A stretch of DNA of 64,000 bases, taken from Pseudomonas nitroreducens NBRC 12694 (lineage in GTDB: Bacteria > Pseudomonadota > Gammaproteobacteria > Pseudomonadales > Pseudomonadaceae). The notes under the pieces were generated by a model. The model did not search any database, was not told where the DNA came from, and saw only the letters and a program-made list of their open reading frames with translations. The translations under genes were made by a program, and so were the position numbers. The stretch covers positions 1-64,000 of the forward strand of contig NZ_BDAI01000009.1 in the NCBI RefSeq assembly GCF_002091755.1, read 5' to 3'. This document shows positions 45,918-52,443 of this stretch, piece after piece (the first letter of the stretch is position 1; the number at the start of each line of letters is the position of its first letter).

Positions 45918-47029
45918 GTCTCGCCGGGATGGGAGGTTCGTGGTCCATCCTGGATTTTGTTTGTGCTACGTACGATGGCCTTCACGAATCGGCTGGGTAG
46001 CTGAATCTGGTGAGGGTCTTTGGCGTTGCCAACTCGGAAGGTGAATACGTCTCCCATCGACCAGACCACCTGTACATTCCTCAACTCGCACTCTGATGTG
46101 AGCGGCAAGTCTTTCGGTGGTGCGCCGTCGCAGTAGCCTTTTTCCAGCACGACACTCTGCGCCTCATAGTTGCCCAGTCCTAGATTTCGCACTACGCGGT
46201 CCGGCATTCCGGCCAAAACTCCGCTGTAGAAGGCGATAGCCAAGGCGAAGAATAGGGCGAAGTGAACAGCGTAAGTGAAACCGCCAAAGCTTCCAGCGGC
46301 GCACATGGCAGCGGCTAGGCAGGCCCCTAGGGGTATCAAGTAGACGGCCAGTGTTTTCAGATCGCCATTCTCGATTCCATCGATAAATTGAGCGGTATTG
46401 GCGATGACCGAGAAAGCCACGATACCCACCATCATTACTGGCACCCAGGCGCAGTAGGCGAAACGCAGAAATGTGCTCCTCGGGAGTTTGAGAGTCAGTT
46501 GGATGGCGATGCCGAACAGCAGGCACACGGCAATGGGCGCAAGAATGAGTGCCTTGATGTAGTGAGCAGGAAAGTGCAGAAGTATCGAGGACAGGATGAT
46601 GGAGGTGAGGCTGTATGGGCCTGCATACATCAGCGACAGTAGACCAAATGCTTTGCGAAGCTCTCGCACTTCGTGCGGACCGAACCATCGGAGGATGGCG
46701 GCACGAATCTCCGGGCGATCGATGAAGCCATGGAAAATCACCAGTCCTGGCACCAGCAACCCAACCATCAGCAGCCCGATGATGAGAAAACCGACCATTC
46801 CGGCCCCCAGTAGCAGCGATGAAAACTGTAGTAGGTCGAAGCTTGGGTAGAAGTGGTTGGTATGGAAGTAGAGCAGGAAAAGCGCGAACCCCGCTGCTGG
46901 CGGGGCGAACTTGGCAATCTGCGCGGAGTAGCGCTTGAAGAAAACCGAACTGATCGCCGCGAATCGATCAATTGGGTCCTGCTCGGGCGCAGGTCGGTCA
47001 CTCCATCTTTCCATATCGCTTCCTTGCAC
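45854..47029 (-). CDS. AT-richer polytopic membrane protein, unknown function
   Basis: A 391-residue protein with about eight hydrophobic segments between residues 40 and 275, then a soluble C-terminal domain (VVLEKGYCDGAPPKDLPLTSECELRNVQVVWS, FTFRVGNAKDPHQIQLPSRFVKAIV) that could lie outside the membrane. Nothing recognisable by motif. The base composition is lower in G+C than its neighbours (29 of 60 in bases 46381-46440), suggesting acquisition by transfer. Its 3' end runs 64 bases into the lipoprotein gene on the other strand, so the native C-terminus may have been replaced at the insertion point. The start could also be the ATG five codons downstream. Confidence 0.65.
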   Translation of the reverse strand: MQGSDMERWSDRPAPEQDPIDRFAAISSVFFKRYSAQIAKFAPPAAGFALFLLYFHTNHFYPSFDLLQFSSLLLGAGMVGFLIIGLLMVGLLVPGLVIFHGFIDRPEIRAAILRWFGPHEVRELRKAFGLLSLMYAGPYSLTSIILSSILLHFPAHYIKALILAPIAVCLLFGIAIQLTLKLPRSTFLRFAYCAWVPVMMVGIVAFSVIANTAQFIDGIENGDLKTLAVYLIPLGACLAAAMCAAGSFGGFTYAVHFALFFALAIAFYSGVLAGMPDRVVRNLGLGNYEAQSVVLEKGYCDGAPPKDLPLTSECELRNVQVVWSMGDVFTFRVGNAKDPHQIQLPSRFVKAIVRSTNKIQDGPRTSHPGETYGAPIRAVSAMALQVSGFRQ

Positions 47030-47105
47030 GACTGCTGGCTGAATGCCTGCATGGTAGGGAGCGATGCCAACACTGTCATCAGCTAGTGCGTAGTGGAGAC
47101 AGAAC

Positions 47106-47327
47106 TCAATCCAGCCAGCTATGCCACGCCAGGCGAATCGCGCCGTCCTGCAGGGGCAGCAAGGTGAGGTTCGGTGCCTGGCGCAGATCGGTGACCAGTT
47201 GGCTCCAGGCGGCGGAGTCGTCGCTGGGTTCGCGGCGCAGGGTGATGCCGAGGTTCTTCAGGGTGGTCGGGTCTGCCAGCAGGGCGTTCACGCGGGCGGA
47301 CAGCTGATTGTAGGTTGCGGCGTGCAT
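47106..47327 (-). CDS. SOS-controlled small protein (73 residues)
   Basis: A 73-residue soluble protein beginning MHAATYNQLSARVNALLADP and ending LAWHSWLD, with no signal peptide, membrane helix or known motif. A GGAGG ribosome-binding sequence lies before ATG 47327. A near-consensus LexA box is 34 bases upstream, so the gene should be induced by DNA damage. A LexA-controlled small hypothetical gene is known in P. aeruginosa (PA0922 is a candidate match from memory, not verified). Its function is unknown. Confidence 0.75.
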   Translation of the reverse strand: MHAATYNQLSARVNALLADPTTLKNLGITLRREPSDDSAAWSQLVTDLRQAPNLTLLPLQDGAIRLAWHSWLD

Positions 47328-47360
47328 GGGAGGCCTCCAGGTCGGGATGGATGGAAAACA

Positions 47361-47376
47361 CTGTATGTAAATACAG
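47361..47376. promoter_or_regulatory. LexA (SOS) box
   Basis: CTGTATGTAAATACAG fits the gammaproteobacterial LexA consensus CTG-N10-CAG with the expected TA-rich centre. It sits in front of the 73-residue gene. The rest of the gap 47328-47686 shows no further gene; the end of it carries the promoter region of the YcaC-type gene and a small palindrome, GCAGTGACGCACTGC. Confidence 0.88.
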
Positions 47377-47686
47377 TATTTCTTGTAAAGGCCTGCGTGA
47401 CCATCGGTAGGTGGGTTTCCGATGGGTGTGAAACCGGAAGGCTCTGGGACGGTGTCTTCAGTGGTGGGCGGCATTTGCCTGGGAGTTCAGGCCTGAGGAG
47501 CCACGGGGTTATTGGTTGGTCTGTCGCTATCGTTCTTAAAATGGAACGCTAGATCTGATTTTTGCCGTCTGGTGCATCAAGGGTGTCGAAATTAATCTTT
47601 GTTCCATGCAGTGACGCACTGCAAAACGAGTCCAAACCCTTTCCGGCAGCGCCGGCACCCACTGAAAGCAAATCGAGGATTTCACC

Positions 47687-48316
47687 ATGACCAACGCTAC
47701 CTACAACCGCCTGGACAAAGACAAGGCCGCTGTACTGCTGGTCGACCACCAGGCCGGTCTGCTCTCGCTGGTCCGCGATATCGATCCGGACAAGTTCAAG
47801 AACAACGTGCTGGCGCTGGGCGACCTGGCGAAGTTCTTCAACCTGCCGACCATCCTCACCACCAGCTTCGAAACCGGCCCCAACGGCCCGCTGGTTCCCG
47901 AGCTGAAAGCGCAGTTCCCGGACGCGCCGTACATTGCCCGCCCTGGCCAGATCAACGCCTGGGACAACGAGGACTTCGTGAAAGCAGTGAAGGCCACCGG
48001 CAAGAAGCAGCTGATCATCGCCGGCGTGGTGACCGAGGTGTGCGTGGCGTTCCCGGCGCTGTCGGCCCTGGCGGAAGGCTTCGACGTGTTCGTGGTGGCG
48101 GATGCCTCCGGCACCTTCAACGAGATGACCCGCGACGCCGCCTGGCGCCGGATGGAAGCGGCCGGTGCGCAGCTGATGACTTGGTTCGGCGTGGCCTGTG
48201 AGCTGCACCGCGACTGGCGCAACGATATCGAAGGGCTGGCGGCGCTGTGCTCCAACCACATTCCGGATTACCGGAATCTGATGACCAGCTACAACGCGCT
48301 GGCTGCGGGCAAGTAA
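47687..48316 (+). CDS. YcaC-type isochorismatase-family hydrolase
   Basis: A 209-residue cysteine hydrolase. It shows the catalytic Asp in VLLVDHQAGLL, the Lys in the VKAVKATGKKQLIIAG stretch and the Cys in VVTEVCVAFPALSALAEG, together with GTFNEMTRDAAWRRM. It matches YcaC, a multimeric hydrolase of unknown substrate. It stands alone with its own terminator and ATG 47687 follows ATCGAGGATT. Confidence 0.88.
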   Translation: MTNATYNRLDKDKAAVLLVDHQAGLLSLVRDIDPDKFKNNVLALGDLAKFFNLPTILTTSFETGPNGPLVPELKAQFPDAPYIARPGQINAWDNEDFVKAVKATGKKQLIIAGVVTEVCVAFPALSALAEGFDVFVVADASGTFNEMTRDAAWRRMEAAGAQLMTWFGVACELHRDWRNDIEGLAALCSNHIPDYRNLMTSYNALAAGK

Positions 48317-48331
48317 CAGCTCGCTGATATG

Positions 48332-48366
48332 AAAAACCGGAGCCTCGAAAGGGGCTCCGGTTTTTT
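48332..48366 (+). terminator. Intrinsic terminator of the YcaC-type gene
   Basis: A 10-bp stem (48335-48344 with 48353-48362) rich in G+C followed by a T run. Confidence 0.88.
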
Positions 48367-48372
48367 GCTTTT

Positions 48373-48410
48373 TGTAGGAGCGAGGGGGACGCCTAGTTCT
48401 TGCTCGCGAA
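48373..48410. repeat. Single variant REP head (38-base form)
   Basis: Exact reverse complement of the 38-base head at 45432-45469. Confidence 0.88.
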
Positions 48411-48515
48411 CCTGCTGTGGCACGGTGCCTATTCGTAAGTGCGGACTCCGTCCGCGATGTCTCCGCCTCGCGCCTTGGTTTCCTGCGTCGCTTCGGCGTG
48501 TGCGCGGACTCTGTG

Positions 48516-48718
48516 TTTCGCCCCCTCGGGCGACCTCCTTTGGCAAACGCCCCAAAGGAGGCAAAGGTCTTGCCCCGGACATCCGGTTTTTCGCTTAGGC
48601 GAAAAATACCCTCGTTGAATCGAAGTTTCAGGGGCACGCCGCGAAGAGCCATCCCTGGCCCATCGCGGCTCTCGCGGCATCCATGCCGCTCAACCCCTGA
48701 AACTCCAATTCAACGAGG
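48516..48718 (+). repeat. Hairpin-rich intergenic module, copy A
   Basis: Begins with the 55-base core 48516-48570, which contains a hairpin with 10-bp arms (48534-48543 and 48552-48561). A second hairpin (48587-48594 with 48599-48606) and a third with 25-base arms (48610-48634 with 48694-48718, two mismatches) follow. Frames through it can be read but have no gene-like start or codon use. It is one of two facing copies; see 49139-49308. Confidence 0.75.
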
Positions 48719-49013
48719 CCTCCTGAACGGGGCACTCGGAGTACGTGGGTGTTTCTCTGGAAGACTTATCAAGCCAGAGCCGAATCCAAAGCCAAAGCCA
48801 AGGCTGTGCAGAGATGTTCTCCGCAGAAGGGGATTTCTTGTGTCTCCAGAGTTTCCACCCACCTCGAGATCACGGCGTAACAAGAACGTAGGATGGGGTG
48901 GAGCGTAGCGATACGCATCAATGCCCACGCACAGAAAGCATCGGCATCGCAAGCTCGCGAAACACCTCCGACTGACCGTACAAAAGCCATTGCCGGGCGC
49001 CGGCAGAGTGCGG

Positions 49014-49037
49014 TTCGCGAGCAAGCTCGCTCCTACA
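49014..49037. repeat. Single REP head
   Basis: TTCGCGAGCAAGCTCGCTCC-type 24-base REP head, pointing left, in the gap between the two hairpin modules. A related intergenic tract (about 48740-49090) also has matched ends with AGCCAAAGCCAA and TTGGCTTTTG. Confidence 0.82.
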
Positions 49038-49138
49038 AAGTTGCCGGCTTCGGCCCCGGCTCTCGCTTTGGCTTTTGTGAGTCTTCCAGAAAAATATCCG
49101 CGCACTCCGAACTGCCCCTTTCAGGAGGCCGAAGGTGA

Positions 49139-49308
49139 TCGGAGTTTCAGGGGCCCGCGGCGATGGGCCAGGGACGGCCCTTCGCCGCGGGCCCCTGAAA
49201 CTCCGAAGAACCGAGGGTACTTTTCGCGAAGCGAAAAGCCGGATGGAGGGGCGAGACCTTTGCCTCCTTTGGGGCGTTTGCCAAAGGAGGTCGCCCGAGG
49301 GGGCGAAA
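49139..49308 (-). repeat. Hairpin-rich intergenic module, copy B (inverted relative to copy A)
   Basis: Reading on the minus strand it has the same order as copy A: the identical 55-base core (49254-49308), the small hairpin with TTTTCGC arms near 49221-49238, and a perfect 25-bp-arm hairpin (49139-49163 with 49182-49206). Together with copy A and the repeats around them, this explains the gene-free stretch 48317-49605. No gene was found in it. Confidence 0.78.
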
Positions 49309-49388
49309 CAAAACCTCCGCGCGCACGCCAACGCGGCGCATTCGCGGACAAAATCCATTGCGGGACGTTTTGGGTGCCGCCGGCCACA

Positions 49389-49506
49389 CCCTCTCCCTAG
49401 CCCTCTCCCTGAAGGGAGAGGGGACCGTTCGGCGCAGGTTGAAACCAAGTCATCAGCCGGCACGAGTAGCTCCCTCTCCCTTCAGGGAGAGGGCGGGGGA
49501 GAGGGA
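49389..49506. repeat. G+C-rich two-headed palindromic repeat, copy 4
   Basis: Full copy with heads around 49401-49425 and 49470-49495 and the linker element GTTGAAACCAAGTCATCAGC, as in the copies at 7111 and 32313. Confidence 0.8.
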
Positions 49507-49605
49507 AAACCCTACGCACGGACTCACAGAAGAACGCAGCTGCTCCTAGTCCCGCGCAGCGATTTCAAGAACAGAGCGATAGGTATCGCTCCGCTCCACG
49601 CCATC

Positions 49606-50076
49606 CTACTCACCAACCTCCAGCCGACCACTCAACTCCGGCCAAACCCGATACGGCACCCACAACACGCCTTGCCACTTCAACACCGACAACGACTCCG
49701 TCGGCCCGCGCAGCATTTCCCGGCGCGGTTCGCCCAGGTCGGTGCGGTGCTGGTCGCGCAGCGTCGGAATCACCTGCTGCGACAACCACTGCCGCACGCT
49801 GCGATTCTTCGGATGGAAGTAGTGGATCAACGCGGCATAGGCGCCCGACTCGCTGATCAGCAACTCATCGACGTATTCGCCATTGCCATCGCGCACCCAG
49901 GCGCGGCGGAACTGGTCGTCGTCCAGGTTGCGCTCCACGCGCTCGGCCAGATAGGGCGAGCCGATCTGCCGGCCCAGGTCGTGGGCGCAGAACCAGCACT
50001 GGTCTTCCAGCAGCACAGCGCGCAGCTGGCGCTTGTGGCGGATAAATTCGGTGGGGATCAGTACCTCTTCAGACAT
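49606..50076 (-). CDS. BRO-N domain protein (prophage-antirepressor type)
   Basis: A 156-residue protein whose first 110 residues match the BRO-N (phage antirepressor/DNA-binding) fold: HKRQLRAVLLEDQCWFCAHDLGRQIGSPYLAERVERNLD, then ESGAYAALIHYFHPKNRSVRQWLSQQVIPTLR. The C-terminal part has no known domain. Such genes come from phages, but here no other phage gene is near. The product may be a regulator that binds DNA. It could be translated from ATG 50076, with RBS GGAGGTG. Confidence 0.82.
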   Translation of the reverse strand: MSEEVLIPTEFIRHKRQLRAVLLEDQCWFCAHDLGRQIGSPYLAERVERNLDDDQFRRAWVRDGNGEYVDELLISESGAYAALIHYFHPKNRSVRQWLSQQVIPTLRDQHRTDLGEPRREMLRGPTESLSVLKWQGVLWVPYRVWPELSGRLEVGE

Positions 50077-50163
50077 GGCGCACCTCCGGGACGGAGGATG
50101 AAGAGGGCGGGGACAGCGAAGCGCCTTCGGGGCGAAGGCTGGGGGTGATAGGCATATCCATTA

Positions 50164-50408
50164 CCTCTACGTGATGTTGGCCAGCTTTCTTAGGGCTGGG
50201 TGCCGGGAGCTAAGAAACCCCACGTAGAGGGCCGGACATATTCCCCTTTCGGGTCTTGTATTAGCCCACTCCCGACGTCGCAGAGGGTTTTTCGAGGACG
50301 AATGAATCCAGCGTGCTCGAAAAAGCCGCTTAACTTTCGGGAGCGGTCTGGCCGCTACGTGACAGGCGTTTCTTAGGCGCCGGGCGCGAGAGTAACGTGC
50401 CACGTAGC
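50164..50408. other. Gene-free stretch with nested inverted repeats, possible structured RNA or protein-binding region
   Basis: Element A: outer 10-bp arms CCTCTACGTG (50164-50173) and CACGTAGAGG (50221-50230) enclose inner 8-bp arms TTTCTTAG (50187-50194) and CTAAGAAA (50210-50217). Centre: 9-bp arms TTTTTCGAG (50288-50296) and CTCGAAAAA (50316-50324). Element B: GCTACGTG (50354-50361) and CACGTAGC (50401-50408) with a weaker inner pair. Elements A and B also share CTACGTGA, TTTCTTAGG and GCCGGG in the same order. It lies between the BRO-N gene and the cyclase-like gene. A 78-codon frame through it is not convincing. No known RNA family was recognised. Confidence 0.55.
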
Positions 50409-50446
50409 ATGAATCAACATAAGTGTCGAAAAGTAGTAGATCTTAG

Positions 50447-51115
50447 TTAGCTAAAGCGCAGAAGACGATCAATCGGAGAGTCTGGAAATGCATGATTGTA
50501 ATAGTCGATCATCCAGATCTGCTTTCCTCGAATTGAAGGATTTTCGCTCAGCTTTCGTGGAATGGAAAGTTCAATAGCTTGTTTGGCTTCGTCAGGTTTT
50601 CTGTGAGATAGATAGTTAATAAAGTAGGCGCCATCGCTTTCCTTTATGATGGTATCCCTCGGGATTTCAGACTCATCTTGGTAGACAAGGTTTATTAAGT
50701 CTTTCGATGCGACAATTCTCGGATGGATGGAAATGTCCTTTTCGATGTTGTAAGCATGGATTAAACCGTTGCTGAAAAGGAAGTCGCCATCAAAATGATG
50801 CATGCCGTAAGAAATACCACCTCTGCATAAAATTCCATTGCTGAGAAGATTGAACTGATAGTCAGAAACAAGCTTCGCAAAGTTCTCAAATTCGGATGCT
50901 TTGAAAGGCAGTGCGAGTACAACTGAGTCAGAGAATTGAGTCAGTTGAAGGTCTTCAATCTCATCTTTAAGCTTTTTGGTGGTGACGTGTATTTCTTTGA
51001 GTCTGTCAATATATTTTTGACTGCTTTCGGGGTTCTCGCAGTCATGTTTTACCATGCTACTGAACCCCAAGAGATCTATGAATGCTACGAAGAAATTGCT
51101 TAGTTTGCTTGTCAT
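50447..51115 (-). CDS. Stand-alone class III nucleotidyl-cyclase-like protein
   Basis: A 222-residue soluble protein. It starts with the cyclase-like beta strand FFVAFIDLLGFSSMV containing candidate metal-binding Asp14; LTQFSDSVVLALP has candidate Asp63, at the usual spacing for the second metal Asp of class III adenylate/guanylate cyclases. RGGISYG at 98-104 and GDFLFSNGLIHAYNIE at 110-125 match the later cyclase strands and helix. The usual transition-state Asn/Arg pair is not clearly kept, so activity is uncertain. Base composition is low in G+C (26 of 60 in 50881-50940). It begins two bases after the ParA-like gene stop, so it is translated from the same transcript. Pycsar cyclases (PycC) are one precedent for such proteins in phage defence; membership is inference. 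Confidence 0.7.
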   Translation of the reverse strand: MTSKLSNFFVAFIDLLGFSSMVKHDCENPESSQKYIDRLKEIHVTTKKLKDEIEDLQLTQFSDSVVLALPFKASEFENFAKLVSDYQFNLLSNGILCRGGISYGMHHFDGDFLFSNGLIHAYNIEKDISIHPRIVASKDLINLVYQDESEIPRDTIIKESDGAYFINYLSHRKPDEAKQAIELSIPRKLSENPSIRGKQIWMIDYYNHAFPDSPIDRLLRFS

Positions 51116-51117
51116 AT

Positions 51118-52185
51118 TTATGCAATTAGCTCAAGCTTTTCAGAGATTTCTTTAATGCGCTCCTTATAATTTTCCATGCGCTCTTGAGCTCCCGACCAAA
51201 CAGGGCCTGACCATGGGCGACGTTCTTCGTCCATAACCCGCGTGTCATCTTGCGTAATGCTAAAAATAGGCTTTCCGTGCTCTTGCATCAGTGGAGCTAA
51301 ACTTTGGAAATCGCGAATCTTTGCTGCTACTACAGCATCCCCTGTAAGCCCTCCCGTGAGATCATGCTCTGCCGTGCTAAATTTCCTAAGCATAGGAAGA
51401 AGGGCATTGTCTACCCGGACAGGGATCCGATCCATCCACATCCTATAGCTCGGTCGCGGTTGGCCGCCAAAAATCTTGAAGTTTTGGAGGATGACTCCAA
51501 GGAAAACTGGAAGTCCCTGTTTAATAGGAAGGTCCAGTTCTTTAAAGCTTTGATAAATTTGTTGATGTTCTTCAATCCATCTTTCGATAATTGAGGATAA
51601 AGTACTAATGGCTTGTACGTTAAATCGATCTGGGGACGTTGGAACAAAGAATCCGTCGCATACAAGGAAGCAGGCGCGAGTAAGGGCTCCTGAACTTGGG
51701 CCTACATCTATTAGGATGTAATCTATAGAGTTCTGTTCGCCATAGCGCGTTAGGAGGTCGCCGAGCGCTACATAAGTTCTCTTTTCGTGTGTTTTGTTAG
51801 AGAAGCGTTGTATATGCGCTTCGGCGAGAGCATCTTCAATGCTGCTTAAAGCTACGTCGCCACGTAGTAATTCAAGATTTTCAGATATTTTTATTGTTTT
51901 TACAGTGTTCAGGTCGATTTTTGCAATTTCGCCAGTCAAGCGAGGGGTAAGGATATCTAGGAGGCTTGTGCCTTCTAGTTTTTGCTCATTTCCTGATGTG
52001 CGTTCAAGCTCATCTAATTCGGCTAATGCCGGAGCTAGCATTAGCTCGGTTAGATTACACTGTGGATCAGCATCTATAGCGAGAACGCGATGCCCGGCAA
52101 GTGCCAGATAATGAGCAAGGTTGAAAGTGGTGGTGGTTTTTGAAACGCCACCTTTGTGATTGTATAGCGTGACTATTTTCGTCAT
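51118..52185 (-). CDS. ParA-like P-loop ATPase
   Basis: A 355-residue ATPase of the ParA/MinD/Soj group. The deviant Walker A is NHKGGVSKTTTT (residues 9-20; Ser replaces the usual Gly before Lys), Walker A' is AIDADPQCNLT (36-46) and Walker B is YILIDVGPSSG (156-166). A 60-80-residue charged insert separates A' and B. The C-terminal region (PLMQEHGKPIF onward) is not like known ParA partners. There is no ParB gene and no parS-like array is certain. The AGGAAGGA ribosome-binding site fits ATG 52185. Low G+C indicates transfer. Partner gene 50447-51115 follows immediately. Confidence 0.82.
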   Translation of the reverse strand: MTKIVTLYNHKGGVSKTTTTFNLAHYLALAGHRVLAIDADPQCNLTELMLAPALAELDELERTSGNEQKLEGTSLLDILTPRLTGEIAKIDLNTVKTIKISENLELLRGDVALSSIEDALAEAHIQRFSNKTHEKRTYVALGDLLTRYGEQNSIDYILIDVGPSSGALTRACFLVCDGFFVPTSPDRFNVQAISTLSSIIERWIEEHQQIYQSFKELDLPIKQGLPVFLGVILQNFKIFGGQPRPSYRMWMDRIPVRVDNALLPMLRKFSTAEHDLTGGLTGDAVVAAKIRDFQSLAPLMQEHGKPIFSITQDDTRVMDEERRPWSGPVWSGAQERMENYKERIKEISEKLELIA

Positions 52186-52332
52186 TTAGTCTTCCTTCCT
52201 AGAAAATTAACATGAGGCGGAATAATGGCTAGACAGAGTTTCTATACGAGAAGTGCATATCCCACAAAATTTACACTGATATTATCTTGATATCAATGCT
52301 GGGTGGGTTGAAAAATATCTTTCTAATAAAGA

Positions 52333-52359
52333 AAAAGCCCCGCACTAGGCGGGGCTTTT
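52333..52359 (-). terminator. Intrinsic terminator of nrdB
   Basis: An 11-bp stem, AAAAGCCCCGC (52333-52343) with GCGGGGCTTTT (52349-52359), and a five-base loop; on the minus strand a T-rich tail follows. It separates nrdAB from the AT-rich operon. Confidence 0.9.
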
Positions 52360-52443
52360 CGCTTTCTAATCACTGCCCCAACATTCCATTTCGGGTTACA
52401 GCGTTTCTAATGGTCTTGACTTGCGGTGGTGCTACTACTTCTG

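Noticed and set aside
48417..49463. Several 80-180-codon frames between the YcaC-type gene and the BRO-N gene
   Set aside because: They run through inverted repeats and hairpins on both strands with no stable start; better explained as non-coding repeats.
50167..50403. 78-codon minus-strand frame
   Set aside because: Covers the nested inverted repeats, with no ribosome-binding site; Arg-rich composition of a chance frame.
50164..50408. Integron attC site or tRNA/tmRNA
   Set aside because: No R'/R'' core-site pair, no integrase, and no tRNA-like acceptor with CCA.
51118..52185. Plasmid or integrative-element partition locus
   Set aside because: No ParB, replication or integrase gene is next to the ATPase; kept only as an alternative.
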